Assembly: GCA_023424355.1 (NCBI GenBank) | Contig: JAFAEA010000206.1 | Location: forward strand, 1-7,486 | Direction: 5' to 3' | From: Chloroflexota bacterium | GTDB lineage: Bacteria; Chloroflexota; Chloroflexia; Thermomicrobiales; UBA6265 | Length of the DNA stretch: 7,486 nt | In this document: one piece after another, positions 1 to 6,492 of the stretch | Layout of the letters: every line of letters starts with the position of its first letter | Numbering within the stretch: the first letter of the stretch is position 1 | Position numbers and translations under genes: made by a program | Notes under the pieces: generated by a model | The model's database searches: none | Told to the model about the DNA's origin: nothing | Seen by the model: the letters and a program-made list of their open reading frames with translations, nothing else

Positions 1-566
1 GAGTGAAGCAGAACATCATCAACTCGCTCACCAGCCGCGGCGCCCGCGTGCGAGTTCTTCCCTATGGAACACCGTACAGCCGCATCGCCGAGCTCGATCC
101 CGATGGCGTCATCGTCTCGCCGGGACCGGGCGATCCAGCGAATCTGGATGATGGGCTCGATGTAGTCCGAAATCTCATTGCCGATAAGCGACCATACTTC
201 GGCATCTGCCTCGGGCATCAGTTGCTGGCTCGCGCCATTGGAGCCGATACCAGCAAGCTCAAGTTCGGACACCGTGGCGGCAATCAGCCGGTGTTCGATG
301 AGCGTAATGGTCGCGTCACCATGACTGCCCAGAATCACAGTTTCCAGGTGAGCGGTGATTCCGTGCCGGAGGCCGAAGGGTGGAAGGTTGCGCTGCGAAA
401 TCTGAACGACGGGTCAGTTGAGGGCCTCACGCACGACGATTTGCCGGTGCTGAGTGTGCAGTTCCACCCGGAAGCTGCTCCGGGACCAGCCGATAACAGC
501 GTGCTCTTCGACGAGTTTATTGAACGAATCTCCACCAGTGCCCAGGGAGTTGAAGCCGGTGCCTAA
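1..566 (+). CDS. carA: Carbamoyl-phosphate synthase small (glutaminase) subunit, 3' part only
   Basis: CarA hydrolyses glutamine and feeds ammonia through a tunnel to CarB for carbamoyl phosphate synthesis (pyrimidines and arginine). The window opens inside the gene: bases 1-2 end a codon and base 3 begins the in-frame GTG of a VKQNI segment, which matches the family's GVKxNI motif, so this GTG is not the real start. About 187 residues are present, the class I glutamine amidotransferase domain; the N-terminal half is missing because of the window edge. Counting from base 3, SPGPGDP is at 39-45, the nucleophile Cys69 lies in GICLGHQ, and His155 and Glu157 (FHPEA) complete the triad. His112 in QNH corresponds to E. 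coli His312, a glutamine-binding residue. The usual GGNHP is GGNQP here, a minor change. The TAA stop lies inside the first codons of carB, so the two subunits are probably translationally coupled. PabA/TrpG relatives are excluded by the CarA-type motifs and by carB next door. Confidence 0.96.
   Translation, partial: VKQNIINSLTSRGARVRVLPYGTPYSRIAELDPDGVIVSPGPGDPANLDDGLDVVRNLIADKRPYFGICLGHQLLARAIGADTSKLKFGHRGGNQPVFDERNGRVTMTAQNHSFQVSGDSVPEAEGWKVALRNLNDGSVEGLTHDDLPVLSVQFHPEAAPGPADNSVLFDEFIERISTSAQGVEAGA
544..549 (+). promoter_or_regulatory. Ribosome binding site of carB
   Basis: AGGGAG lies 9 bases before the GTG at 559, inside the end of carA. It supports 559 as the carB start. A longer reading from the ATG at 454 would add 35 residues that do not resemble the family's N terminus. 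Confidence 0.75.
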
Positions 567-3500
567 TACCAGAACATACAAGAAACCAGAAAGCGTGCTG
601 GTGATTGGCTCGGGTCCGATCGTCATCGGCCAGGCTGCGGAATTCGACTACGCCGGCACCCAGGCCTGCCAAAGTCTGCGTGAAGAAGGCATTCGCACTA
701 TTTTGGTCAACAGCAACCCGGCCACCATCATGACCGATGAGGATGTGGCCGATGCGGTGTATATCGAGCCGCTGACTCCGGATGTCATCCGCCGCGTTAT
801 TCAGCGCGAGCGCCCCGAGGGCATGCTGGCCACCATCGGTGGCCAAACCGGACTCAACCTCGCCGTGAAGGTGAGCGAGCTCGGGATTCTCGATCACTAT
901 GGTGTTCGCCTGCTCGGTACGCCTCTGGAAGCAATCCAGATGGCGGAGGACCGCGAGCTCTTCAAGGACCTTCTGGAGCGCATCGGCGAACCGGCGATTG
1001 AGGGCCAAATCGTTCACAGCATCGAAGAGGCCCGCGAGTTCGCCGAGCGAGTGCCACTGCCAATGGTGATCCGACCGGCCTACACCCTTGGCGGAACCGG
1101 CGGCGGTGTGGCCTACACCTTGGAAGAGCTCGATCGCATTGTCACCTCCGGCCTCCGCGCGAGTCCCATCAATCAGGTGCTGGTGGAGCGCAGCCTGCTC
1201 GGTTGGAAAGAGATCGAGTACGAGGTCATGCGCGATGGAGCCGATACCTGCATCACCATCTGCAATATGGAAAACATCGATCCGATGGGTGTGCACACTG
1301 GTGATAGCATCGTGGTGGCACCGAGCCAGACGCTCTCCGATCGCGAATATCAGATGTTACGTACATCCGCACTGAATATCATCCGAGCGCTCGGTATCGA
1401 GGGCGGATGCAATGTGCAGTACGCGCTCAACCCGAACACCTTCGAGTACGGTGTCATCGAGGTAAATCCGCGCGTGAGCCGTAGCTCCGCGCTCGCCTCG
1501 AAGGCGACCGGTTACCCGATTGCGCGCATCTCCGCCAAGATCGCTACCGGCAAGCGCCTCAGCGAGCTCACCAATGTCGTGACTGGCAAAACCACTGCCG
1601 CCTTTGAGCCGGCCCTCGATTATGTGGTCACCAAGATTCCTCGCTGGCCGTTCGACAAGTTCCCGAAGGCTGATCGCGCGGTAACAACGCAGATGAAGGC
1701 CACCGGTGAAGTCATGGCCATCGATCGCTCTTTCGAGGGATCGTTCCAGAAGGCCGTGCGCTCTCTGGAAACCAGCGCCAAGGATCTGCTTTGGGAGGAT
1801 CCGGAGTGGGGTGACGATCTCGACGCGATTAAGGAGATCATCAAGCACCCAACCGATCTCCGTCTCTTTGCCGTGATGGCCGCGCTCCGACGTGGGGTCA
1901 GCATCGAGGAAATCCACGAGATCAGCGCCATCGACCTCTGGTTCCTTGAGAAGTTCCGCGGTATCTATGAGATGGAGCAGACGCTCGCGGCCGGAGATAT
2001 CGATGCCGAAACGCTTTGGACCGCCAAGCAGATGGGCTTCAGCGATCGCCAGATCGCCGTGCTCTCGAACCAGCAGACAGACGACGTCAAGCAGCAGCGC
2101 CGAGATCTCGGCATGTCGCCGGTTTACAAGATGGTGGATACCTGCGCTGGTGAGTTTGAGGCGCAGACTCCATACTTCTACAGCACATACGAGCAGGAAG
2201 ACGAAGCCACGCCAATCGAAGGCGAGCGCGCGGTCGTTGTCGGTTCTGGGCCCATCCGTATCGGTCAGGGAATCGAGTTCGATTACTGCTCGGTGCAGGC
2301 TGCCCGTGCTCTGCAGGACGCCGGCCTGAAATCGATCATGGTCAATTCCAACCCGGAGACCGTTTCTACAGACTTCGATGCCTCTGATCGGCTCTACTTC
2401 GAGCCGCTCGATTCCGAGTCGGTTGAAGAGATCATGCGCCACGAAGCCGGTGGCGATGCCGCCAACTATCCGCCGATGATCGTGCAGTTTGGTGGTCAAA
2501 CGGCCATCAACCTCGCCGAACCGTTGAGCGAAGCCGGTGCACCTATTCTCGGTTCCGATCTGGACTCCATTGACCTTGCAGAGGATCGCGATCGTTTCGG
2601 CGAGTTCTTGCGCGGTCTCGGCATCCCGATGCCAGAGGGCGCAACCGTCACGACCCTGGCCGATGCCGAAGCGGTCGCCAGCCGAATCGGCTATCCGGTG
2701 CTCGTGCGTCCGAGCTATGTGCTCGGAGGCCGCGCCATGGAAGTGGTGTATGGTCCGGACGATCTCACAAGCTATATTCGCCGCCACGCCAACATGACCG
2801 CCGATCACCCGATTCTGGTCGATAAGTACCTGATGGGTAAGGAAGTCGAAGTCGATGCGATCTGCGACGGAGAGCGCGTGCTGATTCCGGGCATCATGGA
2901 GCACATCGAGCGTGCCGGCGTGCACAGTGGCGATAGCTTCGCAGTGTATCCGGGAGTGAATCTCTACCCGGCCGAAGTTGAGACGATTGTGGATTACACC
3001 ACGCGTATCGCGCTCGGGCTCAATGCTCGCGGTCTCATCAACATTCAGTACGTGATCCACGCCGGCCATCTGTATGTGCTGGAAGTGAACCCGCGCTCGA
3101 GCCGCACTGTGCCGTTCCTCAGCAAGGCCACCGGCGTGCCGATGGTGAAGCTGGCCACCAATATCATGTTGGGCAAGAGCCTGGAAGAGCAGGGCTACGA
3201 GGGCGGACTTTGGCCGCGACAGCCTCTCACTGCTGTGAAGGCGCCGGTGTTCAGCATGGCCAAGCTGCGAGGTGTGGAAGTGCACCTCGGTCCGGAAATG
3301 CGCTCCACAGGGGAAGTGATGGGTATCGACCGCAGCTTCAGCTCGGCGTTCTTCAAGGCGCTGATCGGATCCGGCCTCGCCCTGCCACGAACTGGTTCCA
3401 TCCTGATTTCGCTCGCCGATGAGGACAAGAGCGATTCCCTGGATATGATCACCACGCTGGCGCGAATGGGTTACAAGCTCTTCGCCACCGAGGGCACAGC

Positions 3501-3804
3501 CGCCATGATCGAACGCGCTGGTATGCCGGTGCAGTTCACCACCAAGCGAATCGGACGCGGTTCGCCGGACATGCTGGATGTGATCCTGAATGGCACAGTC
3601 GATGGTGTTATCAACACACCAGGACATGCCAACAAGGACATCCTCGATGGCCTCAGCATCCGCCGTGCAGCGGTGGAGCGCGGAATTCCGTGCATCACAT
3701 CGCTGGATACCGCTCGCACGGTGGTCGATGCCATGGAGAAGGCTGCCGCCATGTACAGCGTGGAGCCGATCCAGATGTATCGCGCCGAGACATTCGGCTA
3801 CTAG
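559..3804 (+). CDS. carB: Carbamoyl-phosphate synthase large subunit
   Basis: CarB makes carbamoyl phosphate from bicarbonate, ammonia supplied by CarA, and two ATP. With the GTG start at 559 the protein has 1081 residues, close to the usual 1070-1080. It shows the expected internal duplication. The first ATP-grasp half has GSGPIVIGQ (17-25), RPAYTLGG (172-179), GVHTGDS (His246) and the metal-binding EVNPR (Glu301, Asn303). A helical oligomerisation region follows at about 400-550. The second ATP-grasp half has GSGPIRIGQG (562-571), RPSYVLGGRAM (717-727) and EVNPRSSR (Glu842, Asn844). A C-terminal MGS-fold allosteric domain runs from about 945 and keeps ATEGT, Lys996 and INTP (1018-1021). The loops after Lys996 and after INTP look altered compared with the family. 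The start overlaps the carA stop by 8 bp, and pyrK begins 8 bp after the TAG stop. The single carB with pyr neighbours suggests it serves both pyrimidine and arginine synthesis, which is an inference. Confidence 0.98.
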   Translation: MPNTRTYKKPESVLVIGSGPIVIGQAAEFDYAGTQACQSLREEGIRTILVNSNPATIMTDEDVADAVYIEPLTPDVIRRVIQRERPEGMLATIGGQTGLNLAVKVSELGILDHYGVRLLGTPLEAIQMAEDRELFKDLLERIGEPAIEGQIVHSIEEAREFAERVPLPMVIRPAYTLGGTGGGVAYTLEELDRIVTSGLRASPINQVLVERSLLGWKEIEYEVMRDGADTCITICNMENIDPMGVHTGDSIVVAPSQTLSDREYQMLRTSALNIIRALGIEGGCNVQYALNPNTFEYGVIEVNPRVSRSSALASKATGYPIARISAKIATGKRLSELTNVVTGKTTAAFEPALDYVVTKIPRWPFDKFPKADRAVTTQMKATGEVMAIDRSFEGSFQKAVRSLETSAKDLLWEDPEWGDDLDAIKEIIKHPTDLRLFAVMAALRRGVSIEEIHEISAIDLWFLEKFRGIYEMEQTLAAGDIDAETLWTAKQMGFSDRQIAVLSNQQTDDVKQQRRDLGMSPVYKMVDTCAGEFEAQTPYFYSTYEQEDEATPIEGERAVVVGSGPIRIGQGIEFDYCSVQAARALQDAGLKSIMVNSNPETVSTDFDASDRLYFEPLDSESVEEIMRHEAGGDAANYPPMIVQFGGQTAINLAEPLSEAGAPILGSDLDSIDLAEDRDRFGEFLRGLGIPMPEGATVTTLADAEAVASRIGYPVLVRPSYVLGGRAMEVVYGPDDLTSYIRRHANMTADHPILVDKYLMGKEVEVDAICDGERVLIPGIMEHIERAGVHSGDSFAVYPGVNLYPAEVETIVDYTTRIALGLNARGLINIQYVIHAGHLYVLEVNPRSSRTVPFLSKATGVPMVKLATNIMLGKSLEEQGYEGGLWPRQPLTAVKAPVFSMAKLRGVEVHLGPEMRSTGEVMGIDRSFSSAFFKALIGSGLALPRTGSILISLADEDKSDSLDMITTLARMGYKLFATEGTAAMIERAGMPVQFTTKRIGRGSPDMLDVILNGTVDGVINTPGHANKDILDGLSIRRAAVERGIPCITSLDTARTVVDAMEKAAAMYSVEPIQMYRAETFGY

Positions 3805-3808
3805 GAGG
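3803..3808 (+). promoter_or_regulatory. Ribosome binding site of pyrK, overlapping the carB stop
   Basis: A perfect AGGAGG begins at the second base of the carB TAG stop and sits only 4 bases before the pyrK ATG at 3813. The spacing is shorter than the usual 5-9, but this is the strongest Shine-Dalgarno match in the window and it fixes the pyrK start. Ribosomes ending carB cover this site, which favours coupled translation. Confidence 0.8.
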
Positions 3809-3812
3809 ACGC

Positions 3813-4631
3813 ATGGTCGCCACAATTGGCCGCGCCGCGGCCCCGGTAAGGGAATGGACGGGTGAAGTCACCGAGAATCGTCCCATTATGGGAGATTCAT
3901 ACCTGGTCACGTTCACCGCTCCCGAAGGGCTTGCCGCGCACGTGAAGCCTGGCCATTTCGTGAATGTGCTGCCGAGTGGTCCGATGGTGTTCGATCCCTT
4001 GCTGCGTCGCCCGTACTCGATCTATGGTGTCAATGTCGCGGCAAATACCATGACCATCCTCATCCGCCCGTATGGACGGGGAGGGCAGTGGATTGTCGAT
4101 CAGCAGCCGGGGCAATCGATCAATGTGCTCGGCATTCTCGGCAATCACTATGAGGTTGCGCCGCGCAGTTCCCATCTGCTGATGGTGGCTGGCGGTGTCG
4201 GCGCCGCGCCGCTGCGACTCCTGAGCGAACGCGCTGTGAGCGAAGGCAAGAGCGTCACGTACCTTTTGGGAGCGCGCTTTGCGGATCAGCTGTTGGAGGC
4301 ATCCGAACTGCCGGCAGCGGTGGAATACATCGTCGCGACTGAGGATGGATCCTCCGGTCACACCGGATTCGTCACGGATCTTGTGCCGAACTACCTGCAG
4401 TGGGCCGATCAGGTGTTCACCTGTGGTCCTACGCCGATGATGGCGGCGCTGCGCAATGTGATTATGCAAGAGCGATTCGGTAAGGGACCGCAGGTGCAGA
4501 TCAGTGTCGAGCGCACCATGGCCTGCGGAGTCGGTGCCTGCCTCGGCTGCGTGGTGGAAACCAAACGCGGCATGAAGGCCAGCTGCGTGGATGGCCCTGT
4601 GTTCGATATGGAACAGGTGGTGTGGGGATGA
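3813..4631 (+). CDS. pyrK: Dihydroorotate dehydrogenase electron-transfer subunit (FAD, 2Fe-2S)
   Basis: PyrK carries electrons from the FMN of PyrD through a 2Fe-2S cluster and FAD to NAD+, forming the class 1B PyrD2-PyrK2 enzyme in the cytoplasm. The 272-residue protein has the ferredoxin-reductase layout: an FAD-binding barrel (about 15-115) with RPYS at 66-69, a nucleotide-binding domain starting with the glycine-rich VAGGVGAAP at 125-133, and CGPTPMM later in that domain. At the C terminus is the cluster motif, Cys238, Cys243, Cys246 and Cys258, followed by the diagnostic DGPVF. The family often has GPLGNGF where this protein reads GILGNHYEV, a local divergence near the FAD/NAD interface. 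The ATG at 3813 follows a perfect AGGAGG; an in-frame extension further upstream would run into carB. The TGA stop overlaps the pyrD ATG as ATGA, consistent with equal production of the two partner subunits. Confidence 0.96.
   Translation: MVATIGRAAAPVREWTGEVTENRPIMGDSYLVTFTAPEGLAAHVKPGHFVNVLPSGPMVFDPLLRRPYSIYGVNVAANTMTILIRPYGRGGQWIVDQQPGQSINVLGILGNHYEVAPRSSHLLMVAGGVGAAPLRLLSERAVSEGKSVTYLLGARFADQLLEASELPAAVEYIVATEDGSSGHTGFVTDLVPNYLQWADQVFTCGPTPMMAALRNVIMQERFGKGPQVQISVERTMACGVGACLGCVVETKRGMKASCVDGPVFDMEQVVWG
4615..4621 (+). promoter_or_regulatory. Ribosome binding site of pyrD
   Basis: AGGTGGT lies 6 bases before the ATG at 4628, inside the end of pyrK. It favours this ATG over the in-frame GTG at 4622, which would sit directly against the site with no spacer. 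Confidence 0.65.
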
Positions 4632-5596
4632 GTATCGAAATCACACCGAAGGCCAGCCTCCAGGTCGATCTTGCCCCGAACAACCCGCGCGAACTGGTGT
4701 TACGTAATCCCGTAATCCCGGCTTCCGGTTGCTTCGGCTACGGACAGGAATACAGTCACGTCATCGATGTGCAACGCCTGGGAGCATTCTGCAGCAAGGG
4801 CATCACCATGAACCCGCGCAGCGGCAATCCTATGCCGCGCATCACCGAGACACCGGCTGGAATGCTCAACGCCATCGGATTGCAGAATCCGGGCATCGAC
4901 AAGTTCGTCAAGAAGTACCCGCCCATCTGGGAAAAGTGGGAGGTGCCGGCCATCGTCAACTTCTCGGCCGATACAGTCGAGGATTTCGCCATCATGGCGC
5001 GCAAGCTGGACGATGTGCCCGGCGTCGCCGGACTCGAGGTCAATATCAGTTGCCCCAATATCCACGCCGGAGGTTTCTGCTTCGGTTGGGATGCGCAGAT
5101 GAGTGCTGATGTCGCCGCCGCCGTGCGTGCTGCCACCACCTTGCCGGTGATCGTGAAGCTGAGCCCAGGAGCGGTGGATATCGCGGAGATCGCAGCTGCA
5201 GTCGCCGAGCAGGGTGTCGATGCAATCAGCCTCATCAACACGCTGGTCGGTATGAGTATCGATCCGGTGACTCGGACCAGCAAGATCGCCAATATGACTG
5301 GCGGACTAAGCGGTCCCGCGGTGAAGCCAGTTGCTGTGCGACAGGTGTATCAGGTTGCCCAGGCAGTGGATATCCCGGTCATCGGTATCGGCGGCATCAT
5401 GGGGCTCAACGATGCTCTGGAATTCTTCATGGCAGGTGCCACCGCAGTGCAAATGGGCACAGCCTGTTTCAGCCATCCATCGGCACCGATCAACCTAATC
5501 GACGACTTGCAGCTCTGGCTGGATGCTCAGGGATGTGAATCCGTTATGGATATCGTGGGAGTCGCGAATCCGCGATTCAAGGCAAAGGAAGCATAG
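4628..5596 (+). CDS. pyrD: Dihydroorotate dehydrogenase catalytic subunit, class 1B
   Basis: PyrD oxidises dihydroorotate to orotate on an FMN cofactor, the fourth step of pyrimidine synthesis. The 322-residue protein is a complete single-domain TIM barrel with no N-terminal membrane helix, unlike the quinone-linked class 2 enzyme. Visible motifs are NPVIPASGCFG near 27-37, NAIGLQNPG, NISCPN with the catalytic base Cys142 (class 1 uses Cys, class 2 uses Ser), VKLSP, NTLVGMSID, GGLSGPAVKP and the FMN phosphate loop around IGIGGI with the later AVQMGTA. The adjacent pyrK marks it as class 1B, with NAD+ as final acceptor. The ATG at 4628 shares the ATGA with the pyrK stop; the GTG two codons upstream is a weaker alternative. 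pyrE follows after 3 bases. Confidence 0.97.
   Translation: MSIEITPKASLQVDLAPNNPRELVLRNPVIPASGCFGYGQEYSHVIDVQRLGAFCSKGITMNPRSGNPMPRITETPAGMLNAIGLQNPGIDKFVKKYPPIWEKWEVPAIVNFSADTVEDFAIMARKLDDVPGVAGLEVNISCPNIHAGGFCFGWDAQMSADVAAAVRAATTLPVIVKLSPGAVDIAEIAAAVAEQGVDAISLINTLVGMSIDPVTRTSKIANMTGGLSGPAVKPVAVRQVYQVAQAVDIPVIGIGGIMGLNDALEFFMAGATAVQMGTACFSHPSAPINLIDDLQLWLDAQGCESVMDIVGVANPRFKAKEA
5585..5591 (+). promoter_or_regulatory. Ribosome binding site of pyrE
   Basis: AAGGAAG, within the last codons of pyrD, lies 8 bases before the GTG at 5600. It supports this GTG as the pyrE start. Confidence 0.65.
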
Positions 5597-5599
5597 AAC

Positions 5600-6187
5600 G
5601 TGACCGATCTTCTCACCCAACTCGCTGAAATCGATGCGATTCGCAGCGGCCACTTTCTCTATGCCAGTGGTAAGCACGGCGACACCTATCTGGAGAAGTT
5701 CAATCTCCTGCGCAATCCCGAAGCAACCAGCAAGGCGTGCGAGTTCTTCGCGAACGAGTTTCGCGATTCGGAGATCGATGTGGTGGTCGGGCCGACCACC
5801 GGCGGCATCATCCTCGCGTTTGAGACCGGTCGTCAGTTGGGAGTCGCGGCTGCCTATGCCGAGCGCGCCAGCGCCGGTGGGGATGCGCGTGAGATTCGCC
5901 GCGGCACAACGTTTGAGCCCGGAGCGCGTGTGCTGGTGGTGGATGACATCCTCACCACTGGTGGATCCGTTCGAGAGACTCTGGCCGCACTCGAGCCGCA
6001 CAATGTGAATGTTGTGGCGGTGGGAGTACTGGTGGATCGAAGTGGTGGCGCCACTACATTCGGAGATGTGCCGTTGGTCGCGATCGCCTCAAAGAAGTTC
6101 GATGCCTGGGATGCAGATTCCTGTCCGTTGTGCGATCAGGGGATTCCGCTCGAAAAGCCGGGGACAACAGTAAAGCCGGGGCAATAG
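5600..6187 (+). CDS. pyrE: Orotate phosphoribosyltransferase
   Basis: PyrE joins orotate and PRPP to form orotidine 5'-phosphate. The protein has 195 residues from a GTG start, normal for the family. The N-terminal HFLYASGKHGDTYLEKF region (18-34) is typical of orotate enzymes, GPTTGG binds near the diphosphate, and the PRPP signature VLVVDDILTTGGS is at 111-123. The mobile loop reads YAERAS..REIRRG, the form seen in Thermus-like and Chloroflexota-like PyrE, rather than the KDHGEGG loop of the E. coli enzyme. The C-terminal tail has a CPLC motif (Cys175, Cys178) followed by two KPG copies at 186-188 and 192-194. The second copy is encoded by the left arm of the terminator hairpin, whose right arm includes the last base of the stop codon. 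It is the last gene of the operon here; pyrF is not in the window. Confidence 0.96.
   Translation: MTDLLTQLAEIDAIRSGHFLYASGKHGDTYLEKFNLLRNPEATSKACEFFANEFRDSEIDVVVGPTTGGIILAFETGRQLGVAAAYAERASAGGDAREIRRGTTFEPGARVLVVDDILTTGGSVRETLAALEPHNVNVVAVGVLVDRSGGATTFGDVPLVAIASKKFDAWDADSCPLCDQGIPLEKPGTTVKPGQ
6153..6181. repeat. 18-bp-spaced direct repeat AAAGCCGGGG at the pyrE 3' end
   Basis: AAAGCCGGGG occurs at 6154-6163 and again at 6172-6181, exactly six codons apart, so each copy encodes KPG in the PyrE tail. Both copies can pair with the right arm at 6187-6195. The upstream copy gives an 8-bp stem with a 24-base loop, and read on the - strand that stem is followed by TTT. A third, shorter copy, AAGCCG (6197-6202), can pair back onto CGGCT (6191-6195). 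Confidence 0.7.
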
Positions 6188-6195
6188 CCCCGGCT
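6174..6195. terminator. Bidirectional intrinsic terminator between pyrE and the small convergent gene
   Basis: AGCCGGGGC and GCCCCGGCT form a perfect 9-bp stem around an AATA loop. The left arm codes for the last residues of PyrE and the TAG stop spans loop and right arm. Neither side has a long T run. On the + strand CAAGCCGTTTCTGATT follows; on the - strand the stem is followed by TTACTGTTGT. Its position between convergent genes supports termination in both directions. Efficiency cannot be judged from sequence alone. Confidence 0.75.
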
Positions 6196-6209
6196 CAAGC
6201 CGTTTCTGA

Positions 6210-6419
6210 TTACGCAGCGTCCGATTCGCGGCGAGCGTGCAGTTGATCCTTCAGATCCTGCAACTCCTCAAGCCGCCGCTCGATTTGATCGAGCACATCG
6301 TCGCTTTTGCTATCAAGATACTCGTCGCGCAGCTCAATCAACATCTGTGAAATACGAGCAATTGTGCGCACAATCTGCACCGGATCCTCGTTAATCGAGC
6401 CCATGCTCAGGCCTGCCAT
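6210..6419 (-). CDS. Small helical charged protein, function unknown
   Basis: I do not recognise this 69-residue protein. It has no signal peptide, membrane segment or cysteine. After a short N-terminal segment (MAGLSMGSINEDP) it looks almost wholly helical: an amphipathic stretch at 13-35, a polar break near 36-41 (DSKSDD), then a charged helix at 42-64. Hydrophobic residues at 43, 46, 50, 53 and 60, with Lys57 in the remaining core position, follow a coiled-coil heptad. An antiparallel helical hairpin or dimer is possible. The ATG at 6419 is chosen because GGGGA sits 6 bases before it. A reading from 6500 would add 27 unconvincing residues and cover the candidate promoters; Met6 is another possible start. 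It lies about 100 bp downstream of ligA on the same strand and converges on pyrE. The clean reading frame, ribosome site and promoter-like DNA support a real gene, but no homology can be claimed. Confidence 0.7.
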   Translation of the reverse strand: MAGLSMGSINEDPVQIVRTIARISQMLIELRDEYLDSKSDDVLDQIERRLEELQDLKDQLHARRESDAA

Positions 6420-6424
6420 AGTTC

Positions 6425-6430
6425 GTCCCC
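6425..6430 (-). promoter_or_regulatory. Ribosome binding site of the small helical gene
   Basis: On the - strand GGGGAC (GGGGA at 6430-6426) precedes the ATG at 6419 with a 6-base spacer. It is a modest match to the Shine-Dalgarno consensus but well placed, and it decides this start over Met6 and over the upstream alternative at 6500. Confidence 0.5.
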
Positions 6431-6464
6431 ACAGTGTAGAAATTACGTCTCTCCAAACCGTCTC

Positions 6465-6492
6465 TGTATAGAGTGTACGGTCACAGTGACAA
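6465..6492 (-). promoter_or_regulatory. Candidate sigma-70-type promoter for the small gene
   Basis: On the - strand TTGTCA (6492-6487, five of six to TTGACA) is separated by 16 bases from TATACA (6470-6465, four of six to TATAAT). Transcription would begin near 6458, giving a leader of roughly 40 bases before the ATG at 6419. The surrounding DNA is richer in A and T than the genes around it. Confidence 0.4.
6480..6490. promoter_or_regulatory. Palindrome GTCACAGTGAC, possible operator
   Basis: A perfect 11-base palindrome (5-bp arms around one A) overlaps the candidate -35 at 6487-6492 and the start region expected for the extended -10 at 6491-6499. That position would suit a repressor site. 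It is short enough to arise by chance, so the operator role is an inference. Confidence 0.3.

Noticed and set aside
454..558. An upstream ATG start for carB at 454
   Set aside because: The extra 35 residues overlap the conserved end of the CarA glutaminase domain and do not look like CarB. The GTG at 559 has a good ribosome site and gives the normal length.
559..3804. Internal similarity between the two halves of carB
   Set aside because: This is the ancient duplication present in all CarB proteins and not a recent repeat.
1357..3825. An 822-residue open frame on the - strand opposite carB, and a 259-residue one at 517-1296
   Set aside because: The large frame is aligned codon-for-codon with carB, so its stops would need sense codons TTA, CTA or TCA, which carB scarcely uses. 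The translation is rich in His, Arg and Asp with no recognisable motif, and carB is fully convincing.
4622..4627. GTG at 4622 as the pyrD start
   Set aside because: It abuts the ribosome binding site without a spacer, whereas the ATG at 4628 has good spacing and forms the usual ATGA overlap with the pyrK stop.
4703..4719. Tandem 8-bp repeat CGTAATCC in pyrD
   Set aside because: It encodes the conserved RNPVIP segment of the dehydrogenase in frame, so the repetition is probably coincidental codon choice.
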